64,000 bases of DNA, taken from the NCBI RefSeq assembly GCF_000221045.1, contig NC_015856.1:124001-188000 (forward strand). The letters are read 5' to 3'. Position 1 is the first letter of the stretch. The number at the start of each line of letters is the position of its first letter. Below the pieces are notes generated by a model. That model saw only the letters and a program-made list of their open reading frames with translations, had not been told where the DNA came from and did no database searches. The position numbers and the translations under genes were made by a program. Of this stretch, positions 26,633-35,535 are shown piece after piece. The DNA comes from Collimonas fungivorans Ter331. GTDB lineage: Bacteria; Pseudomonadota; Gammaproteobacteria; Burkholderiales; Burkholderiaceae_D.

Positions 26633-27274
26633 ATGACGCAGCCCGACCATCTCCAGCGCCTCGCCTGTCCCAGATGCCTGCGTCCGCAGAGCGCTTGCAT
26701 CTGCAGCTGGATTACACCGACAGAGCCGGCGATCGACGTGCTGATCTTGCAGCATCCGCTGGAAGTCCGCCAGGCCAAAGGCAGCGCCCGCCTTCTACAG
26801 CTGAGCCTGGCGCGCAGCGAACTGATTGTCGGCGAAACCTTTGACGAGCAGGGTTTGAAAGCGCTGCTGCATACGCCTGCCAGGCATGCCATCCTGCTGT
26901 ATCCCGACAGCCCCGCGGATAAAAGCCTGGAGCTGGCCGCAGCGCCGCCGCTGGACCAGGCGTGGTTGCGAGAACCGGCGCAGTTGCGGTTGGTGGTGCT
27001 GGACGGGACCTGGCGCAAGAGCCGGAAAATGCTATACCTCAATCCGCTGCTGCAGGAGCTGCCGCGCCTGTCGCTGCAGAATCTGCTGACTTCGACGCCG
27101 GCATCGCGCTACCTGATCCGCAAGGCCCAGCGCCCGGGCCAGCTTTCCACGCTGGAGGCAACTTGCCATGCCTTGATGCAGCTGGAGCAGGATGAGGAAA
27201 AATACCAGTCCTTGCTGACGGCTTTCGACGGTTTTGTGGCGCAGCAAGTGGCTTGCCGGATCAGGGCAAGCTAG
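26633..27274 (+). CDS. DTW-domain tRNA-uridine aminocarboxypropyltransferase
   Basis: A 213-residue protein of the TapT/YfiP (DTW) family, which transfers the 3-amino-3-carboxypropyl group of S-adenosylmethionine to a uridine in tRNA (acp3U). CPRCLRPQSACIC supplies four Cys for a zinc site. LQHPLEVRQAKGSARLL and LLYPDSP follow, and VVLDGTWRKSRKM holds the DxTW signature. The Cys-rich N-terminus and length fit the family. The gene has 38 bases before it and stands alone. Confidence 0.93.
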   Translation: MTQPDHLQRLACPRCLRPQSACICSWITPTEPAIDVLILQHPLEVRQAKGSARLLQLSLARSELIVGETFDEQGLKALLHTPARHAILLYPDSPADKSLELAAAPPLDQAWLREPAQLRLVVLDGTWRKSRKMLYLNPLLQELPRLSLQNLLTSTPASRYLIRKAQRPGQLSTLEATCHALMQLEQDEEKYQSLLTAFDGFVAQQVACRIRAS

Positions 27275-27467
27275 ATCAGGCCAAGCTGTCAAATTTGATA
27301 GTTTTTAACGATGCATGTCCATGCTATCGTGCACTTGGCTCACTGGAGCGCGTGACAGGTTTCGTTAGGTTCCGGCAAAAACCTCAACCGTAGAATGATG
27401 AAAGCAGACACATCTCTGCTAGCGTCCGCACACCGCGCATGCTTTATGCTCACCAGGGGCCTGACTC

Positions 27468-28514
27468 ATGAAAATCTTTTTCCGGCATTGTGTAATCGTC
27501 TTCTCGGTTTTATTTTCCGCGTTTTCCCTATCCGCAAGAGCAGCGCCGATTGCGGAACTGGGCGCCTACGGCGCCGATCTCCGCCAGACTTCTGTCTCCG
27601 GCCTGTCTTCCGGCGCATTCATGGCGGCGCAGTTTGATGTCGCCTTTTCCAAGGAGTTGGTAGGCGCCGGCATCATTGCCGGCGGGCCGTTCTACTGTGC
27701 GGGCCAGACCACCGGCGTGATACCGTTCATCGCTGCCCAGACGCTGTGCATGCAGCCGCTCGGCAGTGCGCCCAGTGCGGAAAATTCGTGGCTGGCCGCG
27801 CAGAAATTCGCGCAGCAAGGGGTGATCGACGATCCGCAGCATCTGCAGCACCATCGCGTTTATGTTTTCAGCGGCACCAAGGACGCCACCGTGCTGCCGA
27901 AAGTCGTGGATGAAACCGCCAGGTTTTACGAGCTGGCCAAGGTCCCGAAGGAAAATATCCAATACATTCACGACATCGCGGCCGGTCATGCCATCATCAC
28001 CAGCAACGCTGGCGACGTTGCCTGCGGCAGGAGCGCCGCACCCTATATCAACGATTGCAATTTTGAGCAGTCGCACCAGATCCTGCGTTGGATCTACGGC
28101 AAGATGAAAGCCCCTGCCGCGCGGCTGAAAGGCAAGTTGTTGCAGTTCAACCAGCGTGCATTCGATCCCGACAAACAAGCCTGGCTGAGCGACATCGCCT
28201 ATCTGTATGTACCAGCCAGCTGTGCCGCCGAGGCTTGCAAAGTGCATGTGGTTTTCCACGGCTGTGGCCAGGATGCGCTGGCTATCGGTGATCGTTATGT
28301 CCGCACCACAGGCTATAACGAACTGGCCGACACCAATAAAATCATCGTGCTTTATCCGCAAGTGGATAAATCCTTTGTCAATCCCAAAGGATGCTGGGAT
28401 TTCTGGGGCTACACCAGCCCCGAATCCGCCAAGCCGAATTTTTATACACGCCAGGCGCCGCAGATGGCTGCAGTGATGCAGATGGTGCGGCAGCTGGGTG
28501 AAAAACGCCCTTAA
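27468..28514 (+). CDS. Extracellular PHB depolymerase-family esterase
   Basis: A 348-residue protein with a signal peptide (VIVFSVLFSAFSLSARA, cleavage near 26). An alpha/beta hydrolase follows: VSGLSSGAFMAAQ contains the lipase box with nucleophile Ser47, and VVFHGCGQ is an oxyanion-like motif. FSGTKDATV probably carries the acid, and AGHAIIT the His. Eight or more Cys suggest disulfides after export. It resembles type II PHB depolymerases that act on short polyester chains. AGGGG precedes the ATG. A phasin gene follows 53 bases on, supporting a polyhydroxyalkanoate role. Confidence 0.85.
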   Translation: MKIFFRHCVIVFSVLFSAFSLSARAAPIAELGAYGADLRQTSVSGLSSGAFMAAQFDVAFSKELVGAGIIAGGPFYCAGQTTGVIPFIAAQTLCMQPLGSAPSAENSWLAAQKFAQQGVIDDPQHLQHHRVYVFSGTKDATVLPKVVDETARFYELAKVPKENIQYIHDIAAGHAIITSNAGDVACGRSAAPYINDCNFEQSHQILRWIYGKMKAPAARLKGKLLQFNQRAFDPDKQAWLSDIAYLYVPASCAAEACKVHVVFHGCGQDALAIGDRYVRTTGYNELADTNKIIVLYPQVDKSFVNPKGCWDFWGYTSPESAKPNFYTRQAPQMAAVMQMVRQLGEKRP

Positions 28515-28567
28515 CCGAATATCCAACCGAAGATCATCCAGCAATCCAATTCTCAAGGAGCTTAGAC

Positions 28568-29200
28568 ATGCAATCCGATTTCATCGCGCAATGGGGAAAA
28601 GCCAACCAGGATGCCATGGGCGTTTTTTTTAAAAGCCTGGCTCAGGCGGTGCCGGCCATGAACCAGGCAAATACCGGCCCTGCGGCAGTCACCGCGGATA
28701 GCTGGAAGACCCTGGTAAGAAACCATATGGAACAGGCCGCCGGTTTCTCAGCCGACAAAAATGCAGCGGTCAACGCTGCCTGGCGGCACCGGCGCGACCA
28801 GCTTGATTTCGGCGCCAGCGCTGTCGCCTTGCAAGGTTTGGCCGACATCCAGATCAACCTGATCAGCCGCCTGGTTGAATCCCATGTGCAAAATATCCGC
28901 GCCGTGACAGAGGTGAGCGCGCAGTATTTGCAGAATCTGGCGCTGACGCGCGATGGCAACGACATCATGATGGCGCTGGGGCAATGCGTCAGCGGCCTGG
29001 AGGCAGCGGCGAAATCCAACGCGATAGAAGGCGTCGGCATCGCGAACGGCATCAAGCCGGCGTTGACGCAATGGCTGCAAGCCAGCGTAAGTGAAGCATC
29101 GGGCGGGGAAACCGCAGCTGCCGGCCAGAATGGCAATTCACAGGAAACTGTCGCGGATGTTGCCAAAAAAGCAGCGAATCCGCGCGGCGGGCGGAAGTAA
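28568..29200 (+). CDS. Phasin-like PHA granule protein
   Basis: A 210-residue helical protein without signal peptide. The body is Ala/Gln-rich with heptad-like spacing (LISRLVESHVQNIRAVTEVSAQYLQ), as in phasins that coat polyhydroxybutyrate granules. The C-terminal 40 residues are low-complexity (GGETAAAGQ) and end basic (NPRGGRK). It follows the PHB depolymerase gene, which supports the call. Sequence identity to a named phasin family cannot be judged by eye. Confidence 0.65.
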   Translation: MQSDFIAQWGKANQDAMGVFFKSLAQAVPAMNQANTGPAAVTADSWKTLVRNHMEQAAGFSADKNAAVNAAWRHRRDQLDFGASAVALQGLADIQINLISRLVESHVQNIRAVTEVSAQYLQNLALTRDGNDIMMALGQCVSGLEAAAKSNAIEGVGIANGIKPALTQWLQASVSEASGGETAAAGQNGNSQETVADVAKKAANPRGGRK

Positions 29201-29412
29201 TTGCAAAAGAGCCGGAATATGTCGCGCGCGTCCTGCAAATCGTGGCGTGCAGGCCACGCGCGGCATCGACTTCTGGCGTCCGCTCGTGTATCCTCCGCAG
29301 ACTCTTCCAAAGTGTTTGTGTCTTTTCGGCAACAAACACTTGCCCCGCAAGCATTCCATCAGCAACAAGACGACGGTCGCCCGTGACCGGCTACGCCAAC
29401 GTGTGAGGACGC

Positions 29413-29691
29413 ATGAAGGATTATTACGCCGTTCTCGGCACAGACAGCGATGCAACCGCCGGCGCCCTGAAAAACGCCTATCGCAGGAAAGCCTCGGAGT
29501 TTCATCCCGATCGCAATACCGCGCCCGACGCGCCCGCGCGGTTCCGTGATATCCAGGAGGCCTACGACTTGCTGTCGGATGCGGTGAAACGCCAGGAATA
29601 CGACGAAAACCGGCGCCGCAGCTTGCTGGAAAACCCGCTTGAGACCGCCCAGCAAATCTGGACTACCTACATGAACAAGGTTCTGCAATGA
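29413..29691 (+). CDS. J-domain (DnaJ-type) co-chaperone
   Basis: A 92-residue protein made almost only of a J domain. DYYAVLGTDSDATAGALKNAYRRKA is helix I-II and H31-P32-D33 is the HPD loop that stimulates Hsp70 ATPase. FRDIQEAYDLLSDAVKRQEYD is helix III-IV, and a short tail follows. No zinc or substrate domain is present, so it probably delivers a specific client. Its stop overlaps the next start (ATGATG at 29688), making translational coupling likely with three further genes. Confidence 0.93.
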   Translation: MKDYYAVLGTDSDATAGALKNAYRRKASEFHPDRNTAPDAPARFRDIQEAYDLLSDAVKRQEYDENRRRSLLENPLETAQQIWTTYMNKVLQ

Positions 29692-30221
29692 TGCTTTCCG
29701 CTTTTTTCGAAGATTTGACCAAGGCTTACCAGGCTGAGCTGGAGGATTTGCAAAGCGATTCCGAAGGCAACGATATCCTGGCGTCGCGCCTGAAAAGCAA
29801 GCGCGCGCAGTTTGCCTTGATGATGCCGATGATAGAAACCGATCCGGAAATGGTGGCGGTGGCTTTCCATGGCGGCGTCGATTTTACCAATCCGCAGGCG
29901 CTGACCATGCTGCTGGGCGAAGAACCGGACGACTTTCCATCGTGGACCGAAGTCGCCGACACCGTACAGTTCGAATCGTGGGCGCAGAAGCTGGCCGAGA
30001 TTGCCTTGCAAGAGCCGGGCGGCGAGCGTTTCCTGATCACCACGGTTTGCCTCGAGTACCTGCACGAGAAAAGCAACGGCAGCTACCAGGGCACTTATAG
30101 CCAGTCTGACTCGGATGATGCAGTCGATGAGGTCGAGAGCGACGACGAAGAAGACGGCCGCGACCTGGAAATCGAAGGCGCCGACTGGCTGGCGGAGCAA
30201 GGCTTCGAGCGCCTGGGCTAA
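29688..30221 (+). CDS. Acidic hypothetical protein coupled to J-domain gene
   Basis: A 177-residue unrecognised protein. It is helical, with DLTKAYQAELEDLQSDSEG and AQFALMMPMIETDPEM in the N-terminal part, and has a strongly acidic segment (about 140-165, SDSDDAVDEVESDDEEDG). The start overlaps the J-domain stop by 4 bases. A second Met follows immediately (29691). No export signal. Probably a client or partner of the J protein; its function is unknown. Confidence 0.82.
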   Translation: MMLSAFFEDLTKAYQAELEDLQSDSEGNDILASRLKSKRAQFALMMPMIETDPEMVAVAFHGGVDFTNPQALTMLLGEEPDDFPSWTEVADTVQFESWAQKLAEIALQEPGGERFLITTVCLEYLHEKSNGSYQGTYSQSDSDDAVDEVESDDEEDGRDLEIEGADWLAEQGFERLG

Positions 30222-30252
30222 GCAATTCAGATATCTTGGACAGAGTGACACC

Positions 30253-30966
30253 ATGACAAACGCGCTAGTAGTGAAAGCAGCAAACCTGATCCGCAACGGC
30301 GATATCGCCGGCGCCGAATTCGCCCTGGTCAGCCTGGCTGAGACCGAGGGCGATTACGCACTGGTGGCGGCGCTCGACACGCTGCCGCCGAAGGACCTGC
30401 TGGCGGTGATCCGCGAATACGACACCTCGAAAGAATCGGTGGTCAACCTGCTGGTGACGCCGGAACAGTTTGCGCGCGCCGTGGTCATGGAACGGCTGTA
30501 TGGCGACCATAGCCATGTGCGCCTGCGCGGCATGGTGAATGCGGTGCTGTTCCGCGACGACAGCCAGACCGGCGAATTCCTGGAAGCGATCGGCGATGTC
30601 GACGGCGGCTGCGAAGCGCTGATCGATTACCTGTCGGACCGGGATGAAGAGGTGGTGCATTTCGTTACCTATGACACGTTCAACGTCAACCGCACCGAAG
30701 AGGGCGACGAAGTCGACAAGTCGGAAGTCAGCGACCGCGACTGGAAAGAACTGACCTGGCTGCTCAAGCATGAGCACCCCGACATGTTCGAGCAGATCTG
30801 GCCGGTGCTGAAAAAACGCATGAAAGAACGCCTGCGGCGCGAAATGGAGCTGGAAAGGCAGGAGCAAGAATTGCAGGAGCAGAAAAAACTCGAATCGGAG
30901 GAGCGCCCGGCAGCAGCAGCGCGGCCCACCGCTGTTGTCGATCCAGGTGAAGAGTCCGCGCTCTAA
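30253..30966 (+). CDS. Hypothetical helical protein in J-domain cluster
   Basis: A 237-residue unrecognised protein. The ATG at 30253 lies 31 bases after the previous stop. The N-terminal half is helical (NLIRNGDIAGAEFALVSLAETEGDYALV) with an acidic loop (NRTEEGDEVDKSEVSDRDW). The C-terminal quarter is a charged coiled-coil (RMKERLRREMELERQEQELQ) followed by an Ala/Pro tail. Intracellular. It has no close family I can name. Confidence 0.82.
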   Translation: MTNALVVKAANLIRNGDIAGAEFALVSLAETEGDYALVAALDTLPPKDLLAVIREYDTSKESVVNLLVTPEQFARAVVMERLYGDHSHVRLRGMVNAVLFRDDSQTGEFLEAIGDVDGGCEALIDYLSDRDEEVVHFVTYDTFNVNRTEEGDEVDKSEVSDRDWKELTWLLKHEHPDMFEQIWPVLKKRMKERLRREMELERQEQELQEQKKLESEERPAAAARPTAVVDPGEESAL

Positions 30967-31005
30967 GCTTTCGCTGTTTTACCGTTGCTGAAACCTACGT
31001 ATCCC

Positions 31006-32217
31006 ATGTCCGACAAACACCGGAATATCGACCTCGTCGACAAGCGTCCTTTCTTTGAAAAGGCGCTTGCTTTCGGCCTCAAGAGCCGCATCCTGGACCA
31101 GGAAAAATGCCGCGCGATGATCGCCGATGCCGCCAAGGGCACGGTGCAGGTCGCCGCCTTCTTCGGCACCAGCCACCTGCACACCGATCTTGAGAATGCG
31201 CGCCAGCGCATCGTCAACCTGATCAGCCTCTACCTGGAACATACGTTCAGCGGCGACCTGCAAAAAGCGGCGGAATCCCTGCGCGACAATACTTTCCTGT
31301 CGCATTCGCGCGGCGGCAACGAGATGCTCAAGGCCTTGCATGGCTTGCCCGACTCTACCGTTTTCGGCGATACCAAGGGCCAGGGGCTCAAGGAATTCCA
31401 GGACGAGCGCACGCTGGCCAAGCCGTTTTCCCTCAATGCTTATCGTAAAGAGCGCAAGGCGCGCGAGGAGTGCGCGGCGGTGATTGCCGCGGCGCTGTGG
31501 TTCGCCGGCGATCTGGGCCTGGCGCGTTCGGAGCTTGAATTCGCGGGCGCCGAAACGGTCATTCGCACGGCGTTGCTGATGCGTCTTGGCGGCGGCCAAG
31601 AATTTCCCGACCGGCTGGGTTTTGCCAGGTTGATCGCCGCGGTGCGCGGCAACAGCGCCGCCGGCGCGAAATTGAAGATTTCCAAAAAACTGCTGGACGA
31701 CGTGCCGCTGGAATATCGCGATGTTGCGGACAAGGTCCGGCGCGATATCGAGAAGCAGGATGCGCTGGCCAATGCCGCGGTGGCGCTCGACTCCCTGCTC
31801 AATCTTGTCGAGTTGCGTTATTTTGTGCGTGAGGGCGGCCTGGAAGACGTGGACGGGTTCGATGCCCTGGTCTCCAAGGAATGGCACAAGGTTACCAAGG
31901 GTAAGGAAGATCCATATTCACGGCTGACCATCTTCATGTGCATCGCGTCGGGTGTGAAGCCGAAGACGACGGTGTCGGAGACAGAGGCCAGGGCCATGAT
32001 CCGGCGGGTGCGCGAGCACGGCTTCGACAGCGCGGCGGTCTCGGCGTTTATCCGGAGTTCGGCGCCGTTCGAGATCAAGGACAATCTGCTGTCTTTGTGG
32101 GAGAATGAATTCCTGCCGGATGCGGAGCAATACCTGGTCGACGATGACGATCTCAAATACACGCGCGCGCTGAAGTTCTTGAAAGAGAACTGCAATATCA
32201 AAGTCAAAAGCAGTTAA
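31006..32217 (+). CDS. Hypothetical protein, end of J-domain cluster
   Basis: A 403-residue unrecognised protein, all helical by appearance. DLVDKRPFFEKALAFGLKS opens it. KGTVQVAAFFGTSHLHTDLENARQRIVNLI and LRDNTFLSHSRGGNEMLKAL follow, and it ends FLKENCNIKVKSS. The ATG at 31006 is chosen over an in-frame TTG at 30985; neither has a strong ribosome site. No signal or membrane segment. The TAA stop lies inside the palindromic repeat at 32214. Confidence 0.82.
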   Translation: MSDKHRNIDLVDKRPFFEKALAFGLKSRILDQEKCRAMIADAAKGTVQVAAFFGTSHLHTDLENARQRIVNLISLYLEHTFSGDLQKAAESLRDNTFLSHSRGGNEMLKALHGLPDSTVFGDTKGQGLKEFQDERTLAKPFSLNAYRKERKAREECAAVIAAALWFAGDLGLARSELEFAGAETVIRTALLMRLGGGQEFPDRLGFARLIAAVRGNSAAGAKLKISKKLLDDVPLEYRDVADKVRRDIEKQDALANAAVALDSLLNLVELRYFVREGGLEDVDGFDALVSKEWHKVTKGKEDPYSRLTIFMCIASGVKPKTTVSETEARAMIRRVREHGFDSAAVSAFIRSSAPFEIKDNLLSLWENEFLPDAEQYLVDDDDLKYTRALKFLKENCNIKVKSS

Positions 32218-32335
32218 ATGGGGTCGGAGTTTTTTTTTCGCGTCCTTTGCGAAAATTACTCTGACCCCATTTAACGGACCACGGAGTAAGTGTGGTCGCA
32301 TTCGACGACCTTGGTTTGTTGCTGCCTAAAACCTA
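32214..32335. repeat. Palindromic repeat copy 1
   Basis: The 17-base arms at 32214-32230 and 32258-32274 pair with one mismatch, enclosing an inner TTTTCGC/GCGAAAA stem. About 60 further bases resemble copy 2 (44459-44580). It starts on the stop codon of the preceding gene. Confidence 0.8.
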
Positions 32336-32483
32336 AGCTGCGCACTTTCTCGTGGCCCGGCAAATTTTCTTCGTTGCGCAATAACCGGATGTTCAATAGA
32401 ATCGTCGCTGGGACATTCCATGCAAATGGAAAATCCGTTCCAACGTCGCTCGGACGGTTCCGGGCGCTAACGTGAAAGAAAAC

Positions 32484-33683
32484 ATGTCTGAATCCCCAAC
32501 TCCGCGCAGGTTTTCGCGCATCGATCGTCTTCCTCCCTACGTTTTCAACATCACCGCCGAGCTGAAAATGGCGGCGCGCCGGCGCGGCGAGGATATTGTC
32601 GACATGTCGATGGGCAATCCCGACGGCGCCACGCCGCCGCACATCGTCGACAAGCTGGTCGAGGTTTCGCAACGGCCCGACACCCACGGCTATTCTGCGT
32701 CCAAGGGCATTCCCCGTCTGCGGCGGGCGATCAGCCATTGGTACAAGAAGCGCTACGACGTCGAATTCAATCCGGATACCGAAGCGATCGTCACCATCGG
32801 TTCCAAGGAAGGGCTGGCGCACCTGATGCTGGCGACGCTGGATCGCGGCGATACGGTGCTGGTGCCGAATCCGAGTTATCCGATCCACATCTACGGCGCG
32901 GTGATTGCCGGCGCCGACATCCGTTCGGTGCGCATGAGCCCGGGCGTGGATTTTTTCGCCGAGCTGGAGCGGGCGATACGGGAAAGTTATCCTAAGCCGA
33001 AAATGATGGTGCTGGGTTTTCCCTCCAATCCGACGGCCCAATGCGTAGAGCTGGAATTTTTCGAGCGCGTGGTCAAGCTGGCCAAGGAACACAACATCCT
33101 GGTAGTGCACGACCTGGCGTATGCCGACATCGTCTTCGACGGCTGGCAGGCGCCTTCCATCATGCAGGTGCCGGGCGCGCGCGATGTCGCGGTGGAGTTT
33201 TTCACGCTGTCGAAAAGCTACAACATGGCCGGCTGGCGCATCGGCTTCATGGTCGGCAACAAGGAACTGGTGGCGGCGCTGGCGCGCATCAAGAGCTACC
33301 ACGACTACGGCAGTTTCACGCCGGTGCAGGTAGCGGCGATCGCGGCGCTGGAAGGCGACCAGCAGTGCGTCAAGGATATCTGCGCAAAATACCAGAGCCG
33401 GCGCGACGTGCTGGCCAAGGGTTTGCATGAGGCTGGCTGGATGGTGGATATCCCGAAAGCATCGATGTACATCTGGGCGCACATACCGGAAGCCTACCGC
33501 CATCTGGGATCGCTGGAATTTGCCAAGCAGCTGCTGGAAAAAGCCAAGGTATGTGTCTCGCCGGGCATCGGTTTCGGAGAATACGGCGACGAGTATGTGC
33601 GCTTTGCGCTGATCGAAAACGAAGCCCGGATCCGGCAGGCGGTCCGCGGCATCAAGGCCATGTTGCGCGATCCCAAGCCGTAA
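32484..33683 (+). CDS. alaC: Alanine transaminase AlaC
   Basis: A 399-residue class I PLP aminotransferase of the AlaC/YfdZ type (glutamate:pyruvate). [24 protein letters not shown] at the N-terminus, [32 protein letters not shown] and [16 protein letters not shown] (PLP Lys in TLSKSYN) all match. GAAAGAA sits just before the ATG at 32484. A GTG at 32472 is in frame. It probably makes alanine from pyruvate and glutamate. Confidence 0.95.
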   Translation: MSESPTPRRFSRIDRLPPYVFNITAELKMAARRRGEDIVDMSMGNPDGATPPHIVDKLVEVSQRPDTHGYSASKGIPRLRRAISHWYKKRYDVEFNPDTEAIVTIGSKEGLAHLMLATLDRGDTVLVPNPSYPIHIYGAVIAGADIRSVRMSPGVDFFAELERAIRESYPKPKMMVLGFPSNPTAQCVELEFFERVVKLAKEHNILVVHDLAYADIVFDGWQAPSIMQVPGARDVAVEFFTLSKSYNMAGWRIGFMVGNKELVAALARIKSYHDYGSFTPVQVAAIAALEGDQQCVKDICAKYQSRRDVLAKGLHEAGWMVDIPKASMYIWAHIPEAYRHLGSLEFAKQLLEKAKVCVSPGIGFGEYGDEYVRFALIENEARIRQAVRGIKAMLRDPKP

Positions 33684-33706
33684 GGGAGTTGCGCTGCCCG
33701 CATACG

Positions 33707-34018
33707 CTAAGTGTGTGCGGGCGGCGCGGCCACGGCTTGCACGGCAAGGCGCAGTCCCACCGCTTTCAGGATGGCGGCAAGGCTGCTCAATGCAGGATTT
33801 CCGGCCGGCGACAGGATACGATACAGCTGGGTCGGATTCAGCTGCGCCGTTTCCGCCACGGTTTGCATGCCGCCAAAAGCCTTGGTCATTTGCCGCAGCG
33901 CGATCAGCAGGTCGCTCTGGTCGCCGTCGGCAAGGATGCTGTTGAGCATCTGGATGGCGTAAGCGGGGTCGTCGCGGTATACCTCGGCCATGGCGTCGTC
34001 ATGCATTCTGTCTTTCAT
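33707..34018 (-). CDS. HigA-type addiction module antidote, apparently without toxin
   Basis: A 103-residue protein of the putative addiction-module antidote family (HTH-type). DPAYAIQMLNSILADGDQSDLLIALRQMTKAFGG opens it. A helix-turn-helix follows (QTVAETAQLNPTQLYRILSPAGNPALSSLAAILKAVGLRL). AAGGAGATTGGGTT precedes the ATG at 34018. In this family the HigB/RelE toxin gene lies directly upstream in the same orientation. The 326 bases upstream (34019-34344) contain no such gene, so this looks like an orphan. Confidence 0.88.
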   Translation of the reverse strand: MKDRMHDDAMAEVYRDDPAYAIQMLNSILADGDQSDLLIALRQMTKAFGGMQTVAETAQLNPTQLYRILSPAGNPALSSLAAILKAVGLRLAVQAVAAPPAHT

Positions 34019-34344
34019 AACCCAATCTCCTTTGCTCGTCTTACGAGATTCTGCTCTTTTCATTTTCACTTATAAACGAACTTACCTCATTTTTCCAGGT
34101 TAATACCAGGTTAAAGCTCCTTGTTCTCAGCTGACAGAAAGTGTCACCAAGGTTGACAAGAGAGGGCAGGTTTTCCTGCGGAAAGCCACATAAAAGCTGG
34201 GTTTTCCCATCTTTTTTACAAATTCGAGGCAGCATTTCTTGGGCATGAAACTTGCGATCAGGCAAGTAACGATGGGCCGGTCGATTTGCGCAAACGCTGC
34301 GCATGTTTGTACTGTGTCCGCAAAGCCCGGCATGGAACGAATCA
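34019..34344. other. Intergenic region without gene, upstream of tagH
   Basis: This 326-base gap separates the antidote gene (leftward) and tagH (rightward). It is AT-richer than its neighbours. It includes two direct copies of CCAGGTTAA (34095-34103, 34106-34114). No credible gene, tRNA or sigma-54 promoter was found. Confidence 0.5.
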
Positions 34345-35535
34345 ATGATTAAAATTAGTGTCATTTCTTACAATAATGTGGCGCCCGAAGCGCCCTTGTC
34401 GGCCGTGTTCGGCCGTGAGCCGAAAACCCTGGGCCGCAGCGAAGAGAATTATTTCGTGCTGGCCGATCCCAGGAATTTCGTCTCGCGCATCCAGGCCGAG
34501 ATCAAAAGCGACGGCATCCGTCAATCCATCACCAATCTCAGCCGCGCCAATCCGATACTGCTGAACGGACATGAGATCGATGCCGAGGAAGAATACGATT
34601 TACAGATAGGCGACGAAATCCAGATCGGACTGTACTTATTGCGCGCGGAGGCGCAGCTCAACTTAATGAAAGATAACCCTGACATGACCAACCAGTCCGG
34701 CCAGCCATCGGCCAATCCGGTGAAACGGGTAAGCGGCGGCAAGCCTTTGCTGAGCGTATCCGAGACCCGCCTGGCGGCGCTCGCGCAATTGAACCTGGAG
34801 CTGGCGGCAACTGCCAACGCAGCCTTGCCGACCTCGCCGGTGCGTCCGCTGAACACGATCCCGCGGGCGGCTGCGAATCCGGCGCCGGCCGGTCCCGGCG
34901 AAGATAGCCCGGCCGAGCCGTCCGCATCGGGCGAAGCGCTGGTGCAGGCGTTCATGAAAGGCGCCGGTTTGCCGGCAGGGTCCCTGGCGTCGGAACTGAC
35001 GCCGGAAATGATGGAAATCGTCGGCAAGCTGCTGGCGACGGCGGTGCAGGGCACGATAGACCTGAACGCCTCGCGTGCGCTGGTAAAACGCGAAGCACAT
35101 GCGGATGTGACCAAGGTAGTGGTCAGGAATAATAATCCGCTGAAATTCTTTTCCGACAGCCAGACCGTGCTGATCCAGATGCTGCGCAAGAAAATGCCGG
35201 GTTTCATGGGCGCCACCGAAGCCATGCAGGACGCTTACCAGGATTTGCAGGCGCACCAGGTGGGCGTGGTTTCGGGCATGCGCGCCACCATGAACGAGAT
35301 GCTGCAGCGTTTCAATCCTGAAGTCATGGAGCGGCGTTCGAAAAAAGGCGGCGCGCTCGATGCGCTGATGCCGTCCAAGCGCAAGGCAAAGTTATGGGAT
35401 GCCTATGCCGAGCGTTACCAGCGGATTATCGCGGAATCCTCGCAGGACGATTTCCAGACCTTGTTCGGCAAGGCATTTTTGCAGGCTTACGAAAGAAAAG
35501 TGGAAAAGCAGAGAAGAGAGACGCAGCATGCCTGA
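34345..35535 (+). CDS. tagH: Type VI secretion-associated FHA domain protein TagH
   Basis: A 396-residue protein. An N-terminal FHA domain (about 5-105; FGREPKTLGRSEENYFVL, VSRIQAEI, NGHEIDAEEEY) binds phosphothreonine. A Pro/Ala-rich linker follows. The C-terminal T6SS-FHA domain has LVQAFMKGAGLPAG, VVRNNNPLKFFSDS, LQAHQVGVVSGMRA and RFNPEVMER. In Pseudomonas H1-T6SS the homologous Fha protein is phosphorylated by PpkA and promotes assembly of the secretion machine. It starts a four-gene operon with the phosphatase, kinase and lipoprotein; its stop overlaps the next start by 8 bases. Confidence 0.93.
   Translation: MIKISVISYNNVAPEAPLSAVFGREPKTLGRSEENYFVLADPRNFVSRIQAEIKSDGIRQSITNLSRANPILLNGHEIDAEEEYDLQIGDEIQIGLYLLRAEAQLNLMKDNPDMTNQSGQPSANPVKRVSGGKPLLSVSETRLAALAQLNLELAATANAALPTSPVRPLNTIPRAAANPAPAGPGEDSPAEPSASGEALVQAFMKGAGLPAGSLASELTPEMMEIVGKLLATAVQGTIDLNASRALVKREAHADVTKVVVRNNNPLKFFSDSQTVLIQMLRKKMPGFMGATEAMQDAYQDLQAHQVGVVSGMRATMNEMLQRFNPEVMERRSKKGGALDALMPSKRKAKLWDAYAERYQRIIAESSQDDFQTLFGKAFLQAYERKVEKQRRETQHA

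Noticed and set aside
34095-34114. Direct repeat CCAGGTTAA twice, considered as an iteron or attachment site
   Set aside because: Only two copies, no integrase, tRNA or replication gene nearby.
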